Shown: piece after piece, positions 1 through 7,257 of the stretch | Position numbering within the stretch: the first letter of the stretch is position 1 | Layout: each line of letters opens with the position of its first letter | DNA from: PVC group bacterium | GTDB taxonomy: Bacteria > GCA-001730085 > JADFSZ01 | DNA length: 11,509 nt | Direction: 5' to 3' | Assembly (NCBI GenBank): GCA_022560555.1 | Contig: JADFSZ010000038.1 | Location: forward strand, 1 to 11,509 | Position numbers and translations under genes: made by a program | The notes under the pieces: model-generated | The model's database searches: none | What the model saw: the letters and a program-made list of their open reading frames with translations, nothing else | What the model was told of the DNA's origin: nothing

Positions 1-817
1 GATTACGGAATCCAATGGGTTTTCATCCATGGCGAGCGTTTGCGGAGGTGTCCTGGCCATGTTAGACGCAGGAATCCCTATCAGGGCTTCTGTGGCAGGA
101 ATTGCCATGGGCTTGGTTAAAGAGGGCGATGATGTGGTTATACTGTCTGACATTCAGGGTGTTGAGGACCATCTGGGAGATATGGATTTTAAAATTACCG
201 GAACTCGCGATGGATTGACAGCCGTACAGATGGATATTAAAATTTCCGGAGTGACAAGTGAAATTATGGCAAAAGCACTCGAGCAGGCGAGGGAAGGCCG
301 GCTTCATATTCTTGATAAAATGGCAGAAACGCTGAAGGAGCCTAGGGCGGCTCTGTCCAAACATGCGCCTCAATATCAGACAATTAAAATCCATCCTGAT
401 AAAATTCGTGAAGTCATCGGTTCCGGCGGAAAAGTCATTCGCGGAATTGTGGATGCAACGGGAGCGCAAATTGATATTGAAGATGACGGGCTTATTAAGA
501 TCTTTTCCGTAAACGCTGAATCCGGGGAACAGGCGCTTCAAATTATCAAAGATATTGTGCTCGATCCTGAGGTTGGAAAAACATATAAAGCGACTGTCAA
601 AAAGCTCATGCCTTTCGGGTGTTTTGTAGAGATTCTTCCGGGAAAAGAAGGGCTTGTTCATATCTCCCAACTTGCCATGGAAAGAGTCGAAAAGGTTGAA
701 GATGTTGTCAGTCTCGGGGATGAGATTATGGTGAAGTTGACCGAGATAGATAAACAGGGCCGATTGAATCTCAGTCATAAAGCTGTTCTTGTCCAAAAAG
801 AGCAAGTGAACACGTGA
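1..817 (+). CDS. pnp: Polynucleotide phosphorylase, C-terminal part (5' end outside window)
   Basis: Phosphorolytic 3'-5' exoribonuclease of RNA turnover, normally a trimeric cytoplasmic enzyme and a partner in degradosomes. The first full codon is at base 2 and the reading frame is already open, so the gene runs in from the left. About 271 residues of a protein normally near 700 are seen. In order they show the second RNase PH core, opening with ITESNG and containing EDHLGDMD near visible residue 55, which keeps the two metal-binding aspartates known in E. coli PNPase (D486, D492). Next comes a KH domain with the GSGG loop around bases 419-430, then an S1 RNA-binding domain (GKTYKATV to NLSHK) up to the end. 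The stop is TGA at 815-817. The next gene, dut, lies 30 nt downstream in the same frame. Identification is secure; only the N-terminal part is missing. Confidence 0.97.
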   Translation, partial: ITESNGFSSMASVCGGVLAMLDAGIPIRASVAGIAMGLVKEGDDVVILSDIQGVEDHLGDMDFKITGTRDGLTAVQMDIKISGVTSEIMAKALEQAREGRLHILDKMAETLKEPRAALSKHAPQYQTIKIHPDKIREVIGSGGKVIRGIVDATGAQIDIEDDGLIKIFSVNAESGEQALQIIKDIVLDPEVGKTYKATVKKLMPFGCFVEILPGKEGLVHISQLAMERVEKVEDVVSLGDEIMVKLTEIDKQGRLNLSHKAVLVQKEQVNT

Positions 818-847
818 CCAAAAGTCGCGGCGAATAAACCTCTTTCC

Positions 848-1291
848 ATGATTCAGATTCCAATAACACAAAATTCGGATGCTGCTGATCTTCCGCTTCC
901 TCAATACATGTCTGATGGGGCGAGCGGGCTGGATCTTTACTCGGCGAATCACGATGACATCGTCATGAAGCCGGGCGAAATTCACATTATTTCGACAGGT
1001 ATCTCTGTTGCCATTCCTCATGGATATGAGATTCAGGTTCGACCTCGAAGCGGTCTTGCCTTTAAACACGGAATTAGCATTGTCAATTCGCCGGGAACGA
1101 TTGATTCTGATTACCGGGGTGAGATTCGTGTGGTTTTGGTAAATCTAGGAAAAGTTGTGTTCACGATCAAACGCGGATATCGCATTGCCCAGATGATTCT
1201 TCATAAGGTGGAGCGTGTTGAGTGGATGCCGGTTAAAGATTTAGAAAGTTCGGTACGCGCAGAAGGCGGATTCGGGCACACGGGGGTTTAA
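848..1291 (+). CDS. dut: Deoxyuridine 5'-triphosphate nucleotidohydrolase (dUTPase)
   Basis: Hydrolyses dUTP to dUMP and diphosphate, keeping uracil out of DNA and supplying dUMP for thymidylate synthesis. The 147-residue length fits the homotrimeric family. All five motifs are visible: motif 1 around residues 24-32 (GASGLDLYS), motif 2 RSG at 67-69, motif 3 with D86 and Y89 in IDSDYRGE, motif 4 GYRIAQMI, and the C-terminal arm GGFGHTG at 140-146 that closes over the nucleotide. ATG at 848 is the first start in this frame after the pnp stop and sits directly before the conserved N-terminus. It has no Shine-Dalgarno match (the leader reads CCTCTTTCC), so translation probably depends on pnp or is leaderless-like. 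It probably shares a transcript with pnp, 30 nt upstream. A heptamer repeat array begins 3 nt after the stop. Confidence 0.96.
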   Translation: MIQIPITQNSDAADLPLPQYMSDGASGLDLYSANHDDIVMKPGEIHIISTGISVAIPHGYEIQVRPRSGLAFKHGISIVNSPGTIDSDYRGEIRVVLVNLGKVVFTIKRGYRIAQMILHKVERVEWMPVKDLESSVRAEGGFGHTGV

Positions 1292-1294
1292 AAA

Positions 1295-1416
1295 CTTGTT
1301 TCTGGTTGCTTGTTTCTTGTTACTAGTTAAAAGCAAAAAAACAAACAATTAGAAACAAGGAATGAGAAACTTGTAGTTAAAAACCAGAAACCAGAAACCA
1401 GAAACTAGAAACCAAA
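1295..1416. repeat. Inverted array of degenerate 7-bp units filling the dut-uppP spacer
   Basis: Almost the whole spacer parses into 7-bp units. From 1295 to 1329 there are five units of the type CTTGTTT, CTGGTTG or CTAGTTA. After a 10-nt A-rich centre, eleven in-phase units run from 1340 to 1416 with consensus AACCAGA, three of them identical and adjacent at 1382-1402. The two halves are reverse complements of each other. GTTTCTGGTT at 1298-1307 matches AACCAGAAAC at 1382-1391, 1389-1398 and 1396-1405. CTTGTTTCT at 1295-1303 and 1309-1317 matches AGAAACAAG at 1351-1359. A long imperfect hairpin could form in the transcript or as a cruciform. The array stops 2 nt before the uppP start codon. 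It resembles the short tandemly repeated repetitive (STRR) heptamers known from cyanobacteria in design, not in sequence. Function is unknown. Confidence 0.9.
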
Positions 1417-1418
1417 AG

Positions 1419-2186
1419 ATGTCCTTATATGAATCATGCATTTTAGGTTTAGTTCAAGGTTTAACGGAATTTTTACCCGTCAGCAGTTCCGGGCATTTGG
1501 TTCTTCTTCAAAATTTCTTCGGCGTCAAAGACAATAGTGTTTTATTTAATGTCCTTCTCCATATGGCAACGTTGTTTGTCATCATTTCCGTTTATTTCAA
1601 AGATATTTTACGCATGATCACCAAAGAGCTGCGGTATCTGGGATTGGTTGCTTGCGGAGTCGCCCCAACCCTTGTGATTGGCGGGTTTGGATACAAATTT
1701 TTCATGTCCTTTTTTGAAGACTCTCTTGGCTGGATCGGCTTATTCCTTATTATAACGGGTCTTGGGATATGTCTCGGAGAAAAAAGGGCCCGAGTGCATA
1801 CAGAGGTGCAAAACCTCAATATTATGAAAGCCTTCCTCATTGGAGTTGTCCAATCAGTCGCGATTTTACCCGGTATTTCAAGATCCGGTTTTACCATTGC
1901 CGCGGCATGCGCGATGGGTCTTGATCGTAAGGAGGCCGTTAAATTTTCCTTCATGCTTGCCATCCCCAGTATCCTGGGAGCTTTCGTGTTGCAAATTATT
2001 AAGGAACCTATTATAATTGCTGATATTAGGGTGATTTCAGTTGGGGTGCTAACAGCTGTGGTTTTTGGTTTCTTGGCCCTAAAATTATTACAGATTACCG
2101 TGATGAATAAAACATGGGTCAAATTTGCCTACTACTGTATATGTGTGGGCGTTTTGACACTCTTGTACCAATTTATTTCGGCTTGA
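1419..2186 (+). CDS. uppP: Undecaprenyl-diphosphate phosphatase (UppP/BacA family)
   Basis: Integral membrane phosphatase that converts undecaprenyl diphosphate to the monophosphate, regenerating the lipid carrier for peptidoglycan and O-antigen precursors; overexpression in other bacteria gives bacitracin resistance. It has 255 residues, slightly short of the E. coli protein (273), and is strongly hydrophobic throughout with several membrane segments. Both signature motifs are present. The (E/Q)xxxE motif is QGLTE at residues 13-17, followed by FLPVSSSGHL with H26; the first position is Q, as in many family members. The second motif, PGISRSGFT, is at 151-159 with S154 and R155. ATG at 1419 places the first motif at its usual distance from the N-terminus. 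No Shine-Dalgarno sequence is visible, because the leader is the end of the heptamer array. ftsK follows after 42 nt. Confidence 0.96.
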   Translation: MSLYESCILGLVQGLTEFLPVSSSGHLVLLQNFFGVKDNSVLFNVLLHMATLFVIISVYFKDILRMITKELRYLGLVACGVAPTLVIGGFGYKFFMSFFEDSLGWIGLFLIITGLGICLGEKRARVHTEVQNLNIMKAFLIGVVQSVAILPGISRSGFTIAAACAMGLDRKEAVKFSFMLAIPSILGAFVLQIIKEPIIIADIRVISVGVLTAVVFGFLALKLLQITVMNKTWVKFAYYCICVGVLTLLYQFISA

Positions 2187-2228
2187 TCCATTCGAAAGTA
2201 TCGTTAAAGCTGTCATCACTTGGGCTCT

Positions 2229-4586
2229 ATGAAAAAGAAGAAACCCGAAAAATTGGGGCATCAGCACGAAGTGTACGCCATCATCCTTTTTGCGATGGCG
2301 GTTTTAGCCGCATTGGCCATTGCTAGCTTCGATTCGCATGATATTCACTTCGTAACGTCAGATCCGAACCATCCGATTAAAAATTATGTCGGCATAATCG
2401 GAGCTTATTTCACTTGGACGGTTTCCTTTGTTGTTGGTCGATCTGTTATCTTGATTCCCATTTTGCTTTTCGGTTGGTCTCTTTCAATATTTTTTGACAA
2501 AAAGTTTTATTACGGCCGCAGGTATATCAAAATCATTGCGGGGCTTTTGGCGTTTATTTTACTGTCAACACTATTCGCGATGGGGACCCAAAATATGTCC
2601 CAGCGTGTGGACGCGGGAGGTGTTGTCGGTGCATGGCTGACAAATGATATCTTTATTCCTTATCTTGGAACCATTGGCGCTTATCTTGTTATCTGTACTC
2701 TTTTGATTTTGTCTTTTTCGTTAGCTTCGGATTTCCTCTTTATCCCATTTATGATTTTTGCCGTGAAAAAAATTATTACCATTTCCAGGATATCATGGAC
2801 GAGGGTTCTGTCTATGGGGCAGGCGATCTTGAGTTGGAAAGATAAAATTTCCGGTTTAAAATTCAAAAACCCTCTTAAAAAGTTAAAAAGTGAAAAGCCC
2901 AAGTTAAATTTTTATGCCTCAGGCCGTCGAAAAAAGAAGGTTATGGATGATGAAAGTGAAGCTGAAGAAGAGATGCAGGCTGAAATTCAAAAAGTCAATG
3001 AGAAGATTATCCAAGAGCGTGGACGGCCCATTAATATCGTTTCATCTCCAAAGCCGCAAAAAGCACCTCCGAAGCCCGAAGATAATCTCGGGAAGGAGCC
3101 GCCCCTCTTAGATGATTTGCCGGGGGCATCGATAGATGTTTCCCGGGAAATTCCTTATGTCATTCCCCGGACTGATATCCTGGCGGAGCCGGAGTATCTG
3201 GAAAACAGGGATGTTGAGCGTGAAATCAATGATAAAGCTGAAATTCTGATTAAGACCATGCGTCAATTCAATATTGATATTACCGTCAAACGTGTGAATA
3301 ATGGGCCGGTATTAACAATCTATGAAGTACAACCCGCGCCGGGAATAAAAATAAGTTCCATTTTGAATTTATCCGATAACTTAGCGATGGCGCTCAAGGC
3401 ATCCAGCATTAGAATCCTGGCTCCTATTCCGGGGAAATCCACGGTGGGTATTGAGGTTCCGAACATGGCGAGAAATATTGTTTATCTGCGGGAACTTCTT
3501 GAAACAGACCGCTTTCAGAACAAAAAGAATAAACTACTCCTTGCTCTCGGAAAAGATATTCTAGGAAATCCCTTGTATGTGGATCTCGCGGAAATGCCTC
3601 ATTTGCTCATTGCCGGCGCGACCAATTCGGGAAAAACTGTATGCATAAATGCCATCATCATGAGTCTTTTGTATCACGCGTCTCCACAGGATGTAAAATT
3701 GCTTTTGATAGATCCGAAAATGGTGGAGCTTGCCGGGTATGATGGCCTTCCTCATCTAATTTCTCCTGTTATCACGGATGCTAAAAAAGTTCCGGGAGCC
3801 TTGAACTGGCTGATCGGTGAAATGGAAAGACGTTACACCTTGTTTTCCAAGGCCGGTGTGCGCAATATTGAAAGCTATCGTCAAAAACTCCGTTTAGGGG
3901 ATGCGGCTGATGAGAATCGTCTCAATATTCCCTATATTGTGACCATCATAGATGAGCTTGCGGATCTGATGATGGTATCGGCACAGGAAATTGAGACCTC
4001 GATCACACGTTTAGCTCAACTGGCCCGTGCGGTTGGAATCCATTTGATTTTAGCCACGCAAAGACCGTCTGTCGATGTTGTAACAGGTCTTATTAAAGCC
4101 AATTTTCCGGCACGTATTTCTTTTAAGGTGGCTTCCAAGGTAGATTCCCGCACGATATTGGATGCGTCCGGAGCGGATAAGCTTTTAGGGAAAGGGGATT
4201 TTCTGTTTCTTGGTCCGGCAACCACGAATCTTGTTCGCGCGCAATGCTGCTATGTAACGGACAAAGAAATTGAAAATGTTGTGAGTACGATCAACGATCA
4301 AGGAATCGAGCCTGAGTATGAAAGCGATGTGACTAACGCCTCGCGTTTGAGCTCGAATGTTCTCGATTCAAGCCAGGATGAACTTTATGATGAAGCTGTA
4401 CGAATTGTGTTGGATTCAGAGCAAGCATCGGCCTCTCTCCTTCAGAGAAGAATGAGAATAGGGTACGCGAGAGCGGCCCGTCTGGTTGACATGATGGAAA
4501 TGAACAGTATTGTCAGTCCGTCGCGCGGGAGTAAGGCGCGTGAAGTATTGATTTCCAGGGAGGAGTATGTCAGAAATGATGATTGA
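2229..4586 (+). CDS. ftsK: DNA translocase FtsK/SpoIIIE
   Basis: Septum-anchored, ATP-driven double-stranded DNA pump that clears and aligns chromosome termini during division. The 785-residue protein has the standard layout. An N-terminal part has about four or five membrane segments (roughly residues 15-180). A charged, proline-containing linker follows to about 310, then the alpha/beta RecA-like motor. The motor has a Walker A of GATNSGKT at 463-470 and a Walker B with D575-E576 (IIDELADLMM). The C-terminal winged-helix gamma domain starts near 717 (DELYDEAV, then SASLLQRRMRIGYARAARL) and is the part that reads KOPS-type orienting sequences in E. coli. Walker A carries N where GATGSGKS is common, still within GxxxxGK[ST]. 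I chose ATG 2229 over TTG 2220, which adds only three residues; neither has a good ribosome-binding site. The 3' end overlaps the next gene and carries its ribosome-binding site. Confidence 0.97.
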   Translation: MKKKKPEKLGHQHEVYAIILFAMAVLAALAIASFDSHDIHFVTSDPNHPIKNYVGIIGAYFTWTVSFVVGRSVILIPILLFGWSLSIFFDKKFYYGRRYIKIIAGLLAFILLSTLFAMGTQNMSQRVDAGGVVGAWLTNDIFIPYLGTIGAYLVICTLLILSFSLASDFLFIPFMIFAVKKIITISRISWTRVLSMGQAILSWKDKISGLKFKNPLKKLKSEKPKLNFYASGRRKKKVMDDESEAEEEMQAEIQKVNEKIIQERGRPINIVSSPKPQKAPPKPEDNLGKEPPLLDDLPGASIDVSREIPYVIPRTDILAEPEYLENRDVEREINDKAEILIKTMRQFNIDITVKRVNNGPVLTIYEVQPAPGIKISSILNLSDNLAMALKASSIRILAPIPGKSTVGIEVPNMARNIVYLRELLETDRFQNKKNKLLLALGKDILGNPLYVDLAEMPHLLIAGATNSGKTVCINAIIMSLLYHASPQDVKLLLIDPKMVELAGYDGLPHLISPVITDAKKVPGALNWLIGEMERRYTLFSKAGVRNIESYRQKLRLGDAADENRLNIPYIVTIIDELADLMMVSAQEIETSITRLAQLARAVGIHLILATQRPSVDVVTGLIKANFPARISFKVASKVDSRTILDASGADKLLGKGDFLFLGPATTNLVRAQCCYVTDKEIENVVSTINDQGIEPEYESDVTNASRLSSNVLDSSQDELYDEAVRIVLDSEQASASLLQRRMRIGYARAARLVDMMEMNSIVSPSRGSKAREVLISREEYVRNDD
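4557..4565 (+). promoter_or_regulatory. Strong Shine-Dalgarno sequence inside ftsK 3' end, for the RodZ-like gene
   Basis: AGGGAGGAG lies within the last codons of ftsK. It is 1 nt from ATG 4567, 10 nt from ATG 4576 and 13 nt from ATG 4579. The first is too close for normal pairing, which favours 4576 as the start. It is one of only two strong Shine-Dalgarno matches I see in the window. Confidence 0.6.
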
Positions 4587-5283
4587 TTTACACAAGATCC
4601 AACAGGCGTCTAAGAAAAAGAGATTGTTGTTTGTGCCCTCTACGGACAATCCACCAAGTACAATTGTCTACAACTCACCTCATGTTGAAACAGAATTACC
4701 TAAGGCTCATGTGGCTTATGAAAAGAGCCATAAAACTCTTTGGCAGACAGTGCCGCATAGTTCATTTGATCCACACCCATTAACACGATCTTATTCGGGG
4801 CAAATTTTTCAATCATCAAAACGATCACCGTGGATATATATCATTAGTGCGATGGGGCTTTTTGCGGTGCTGTTAGTGATGATCGTATACGGCATTTTTC
4901 ATTTGATCCAAAAATCAGATCCCCGGCTTATCCGCCGCGGTTCTAAGGCCCGGATAACCGTTATAAAAGACGAGCCTCTTGGACAAGAAGCTCCTATGAA
5001 TGGACTTTTGTCTTTTTCGAGGGGGGAAGTCCTTTCTGTCAAAGTCACGGCCGAAAAAGATGTTTGGATTCGGGCGACTATTGACAGTGAAATTTTATTT
5101 GAAGGCATTTTGTATCGAGGAATGACAGAAGAATGGTTGGGCCAAGAGAATATCATAGTTAAAACAGGCAATCCGAATTCGATTAATGTCTTTGTAAACG
5201 GAGGCCGACTTGATGTGCCCCATCAGGCGGAATCCAGGCCTCTCGTCATAAAAATAAATCAAACCGGCACCACGTTTATCTAA
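4576..5283 (+). CDS. RodZ-like bitopic membrane protein with DUF4115-type C-terminal domain, no HTH
   Basis: Probably a cell-shape or division protein related to RodZ, which bridges MreB in the cytoplasm to the wall-synthesis machinery. From ATG 4576 it has 235 residues: about 84 polar, basic residues; one membrane segment at about 86-112 (IYIISAMGLFAVLLVMIVYG); then a periplasmic part. Residues about 153-228 read like the RodZ C-terminal domain: VKVTAEKDVWIRA, SEILFEGILYRGMTEEW, NSINVFVNGGRLDV. The usual RodZ N-terminal helix-turn-helix is absent. It cannot lie upstream, because the frame is closed by TGA at 4549-4551 and that stretch is ftsK coding sequence. The alternative start at 4567 adds three residues. 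The gene overlaps ftsK by 11 nt and ends 1 nt before rimO. The ftsK-to-pgsA neighbourhood is where rodZ/ymfM lies in Firmicutes. The family call rests on visual similarity. Confidence 0.75.
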   Translation: MMIDLHKIQQASKKKRLLFVPSTDNPPSTIVYNSPHVETELPKAHVAYEKSHKTLWQTVPHSSFDPHPLTRSYSGQIFQSSKRSPWIYIISAMGLFAVLLVMIVYGIFHLIQKSDPRLIRRGSKARITVIKDEPLGQEAPMNGLLSFSRGEVLSVKVTAEKDVWIRATIDSEILFEGILYRGMTEEWLGQENIIVKTGNPNSINVFVNGGRLDVPHQAESRPLVIKINQTGTTFI

Positions 5284-5284
5284 A

Positions 5285-6619
5285 ATGAATATTAAGCGCA
5301 TAGGGCTCTTGACTTTGGGATGTTCAAAGAATCTAACAGATTCTGAGTACATTGTATCCAAATTAACAAAAGCAGGCTATCAGGTTAGCACGGATGAAAC
5401 GGATGTGGACGTGATTCTGGTCAATACGTGTGGGTTTATTGAACCTGCTAAAAAAGAATCGATTGAATCCATTCTTCAGGCCGTACAGATGAAAAAAGAA
5501 GGGCGTATTCAAAAAGTGATTGTGACCGGATGTATGGTTGAACGTTATTTTAAAGAGCTTAAGAAAGAAATTCCCGAAGTTGATGATTTTATCCTGATTA
5601 AGGATTATCCTCATATTGGCCAACGATTGGAAAGCATCTTTAATAACGGAAAAACACGAGCTCTTGTTGAGAAAGATCGGAGACTTCTCTATGATGACTA
5701 TAATGATCGGACACTACTGACTCCCAAACATTACGCGTACTTAAAAATCGGAGAAGGCTGCAACCATAAGTGTGGTTTTTGCATGATTCCGGCTATGCGG
5801 GGGCGTTTTGTATCAAGAGAGATTGATGCCCTTGTCGGAGAGGCTAAAGTGCTTGGGGAGCGAGGGGTGAAAGAACTCATTCTCATCGCCCAGGATGCAA
5901 CGTATTACGGTTTGGATATGCCTAAAAAAACGAGTTTAGCTGTACTCTTGAGACGTTTAGCACACGAGACATCGGTGGAGTGGATCCGTATTTTGTACGC
6001 GTATCCGACGACCTTGACTTCGGAGATGATAGATGTGATTGCCGAGGAGAAAAAGATTTGCAAATACATCGATATGCCTCTTCAGCATGCGTCTGACACC
6101 ATGCTTAAGAGAATGAGACGGGGATACACTCATAAAAAAATCTGCGAGCTCTTGAAAAAAATCCGTTCCAGGATTCCCGAAGTAGGCCTGAGGACCACCA
6201 TGATTGTCGGATATCCCGGCGAAAAAGAAGAAGATTATCAGCGGCTCGAGGATTTTGTTAAGGAAATGAAATTTGAGCGTTTGGGGGTTTTTCAGTATTC
6301 GGATGAAGAAAATTCATTCGCGTATAACCTCGATCATAAAGTACCTGATGTCGTCAAAAAAGAAAGATATGCCCGTTTGATGGAGATACAAAAAAAAGTC
6401 TCCGAAAAGACCAACGAAAATTTAATTGGGCGGATCGTCCGCGTGCTTGTTGATGACGTGAAGAAAAATGAAGGAGAGTCTATTGGACGGACCGAGTGGG
6501 ATGCTCCGGAAGTGGACCAAAATGTGATTATCTCCAAAGCAGAGCTTAAGCCCGGGCAATTTGCTAACGTGAAAATCGAAGATGCCCTAGAGTATGATCT
6601 TATTGGCCAAGTGTGTTAA
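5285..6619 (+). CDS. rimO: Ribosomal protein S12 methylthiotransferase RimO
   Basis: Radical-SAM enzyme with two iron-sulfur clusters that adds a beta-methylthio group to a conserved aspartate of ribosomal protein S12. The 444 residues show the three-part methylthiotransferase layout. The N-terminal UPF0004 domain has cluster cysteines C13 (LGCSKN), C49 (NTCGF) and C83 (TGCM). The radical-SAM core has C159-x3-C163-x2-C166. The C-terminal TRAM domain is from about 376. RimO is preferred over its tRNA-modifying paralogue MiaB because of LGCSKNLTDSE, FIEPAKKESI and the TRAM sequence RTEWDAPEVD, all typical of RimO. ATG 5285 is 1 nt after the preceding stop, so translation is probably coupled. 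The stop TAA is at 6617-6619. rimO often sits just upstream of pgsA in other genomes, as here. Confidence 0.95.
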   Translation: MNIKRIGLLTLGCSKNLTDSEYIVSKLTKAGYQVSTDETDVDVILVNTCGFIEPAKKESIESILQAVQMKKEGRIQKVIVTGCMVERYFKELKKEIPEVDDFILIKDYPHIGQRLESIFNNGKTRALVEKDRRLLYDDYNDRTLLTPKHYAYLKIGEGCNHKCGFCMIPAMRGRFVSREIDALVGEAKVLGERGVKELILIAQDATYYGLDMPKKTSLAVLLRRLAHETSVEWIRILYAYPTTLTSEMIDVIAEEKKICKYIDMPLQHASDTMLKRMRRGYTHKKICELLKKIRSRIPEVGLRTTMIVGYPGEKEEDYQRLEDFVKEMKFERLGVFQYSDEENSFAYNLDHKVPDVVKKERYARLMEIQKKVSEKTNENLIGRIVRVLVDDVKKNEGESIGRTEWDAPEVDQNVIISKAELKPGQFANVKIEDALEYDLIGQVC

Positions 6620-6639
6620 CTTTTTCGTTCGCTTTTTTT

Positions 6640-6674
6640 ACGATTATCCATTCACGATTTACGAATTACATTTT
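6640..6674. repeat. Short degenerate 7-bp tandem array before pgsA
   Basis: Five consecutive 7-bp units occupy 6640-6674: ACGATTA, TCCATTC, ACGATTT, ACGAATT and ACATTTT, consensus about ACGATTT. The array ends 4 nt before the pgsA start codon, the same placement as the unrelated heptamer array before uppP. A T-rich stretch (6621-6639) precedes it. The match is degenerate, so chance periodicity in AT-rich DNA is a real alternative. Confidence 0.55.
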
Positions 6675-6678
6675 TAAT

Positions 6679-7257
6679 ATGAACTTACCGAATAAAATTA
6701 CAACAGCGCGATTTTTTATGATCATCGTATTCCTGGTGTTTTTGTGGTTGCCTGGGGTCGTGGCAAAATCGACAGCCCTGTTGATTTCCGTCCTTATCGG
6801 TGTTTCTGATTATTTGGATGGGTATTATGCCCGGAAGTACAATCTCCAAACGATTTTTGGCCAATTAATGGATCCCTTGGCCGATAAGATATTTATTTGT
6901 TCCGCGTTTATCGCGTTTGTGGGCATGAATATTGTTCCGGCATGGATCGTGGTTTTAATCATAAGCCGTGAGTTTTTAGTGACAGGGCTTCGTTTGATCG
7001 CTCTCACGCGGGGACGCGTAATCGAGGCTCGAGGTAGCGCGAAACATAAGACCGTATATCAGCTGGTTGCCATTAACGCGATTCTCTTAAGACTCGTACT
7101 TGAGGAAGGGTTTGGTTCATGGAACCGGGAGAACGTTTTTGTGGGCTTGTACGATCTTTTTGTCCAGGCCATGATTTATTTAGTCGTTTTTATGACAGTG
7201 TGGTCCGGAGCGCAATACCTGTTGACTCATAAGGATGTTCTTATTGAAGAAAAATGA
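6679..7257 (+). CDS. pgsA: CDP-diacylglycerol-glycerol-3-phosphate 3-phosphatidyltransferase
   Basis: Membrane enzyme that exchanges CMP of CDP-diacylglycerol for glycerol-3-phosphate, giving phosphatidylglycerophosphate, the committed step to phosphatidylglycerol and cardiolipin. With ATG 6679 it has 192 residues beginning MNLPNKITTARF, the usual PgsA N-terminus. The frame is open further up to GTG 6613, but those 22 extra residues would be read from the heptamer array and do not look like the family. The CDP-alcohol phosphotransferase signature D-x2-D-G-x2-A-R-x8-G-x3-D-x3-D is perfect, running from D44 to D69 (D44, D47, G48, A51, R52, G61, D65, D69). Several hydrophobic segments follow. 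There is no Shine-Dalgarno sequence. It overlaps pgpA, the enzyme for the next step, by ATGA, so the pair is a coupled pathway module. Confidence 0.95.
   Translation: MNLPNKITTARFFMIIVFLVFLWLPGVVAKSTALLISVLIGVSDYLDGYYARKYNLQTIFGQLMDPLADKIFICSAFIAFVGMNIVPAWIVVLIISREFLVTGLRLIALTRGRVIEARGSAKHKTVYQLVAINAILLRLVLEEGFGSWNRENVFVGLYDLFVQAMIYLVVFMTVWSGAQYLLTHKDVLIEEK

Noticed and set aside
62-1069. A 335-codon open frame on the minus strand across the pnp-dut junction
   Set aside because: It lies wholly opposite two well-conserved genes plus their spacer, its translation resembles no family and has no ribosome-binding site; it is a composition-driven shadow.
1295-1416. CRISPR array or transposon end for the repeat before uppP
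   Set aside because: Units are 7 bp, contiguous and without unique spacers; no target-site duplication or transposase is nearby.
6603-6639. Rho-independent terminator after rimO
   Set aside because: There are T-runs, but only a loopless palindrome (TTGGCCAA) and a 4-bp stem precede them; no stable hairpin is seen.
6613-6678. N-terminal extension of pgsA from GTG 6613
   Set aside because: The 22 extra residues are read from the heptamer spacer and overlap the rimO end; the family N-terminus begins at ATG 6679.
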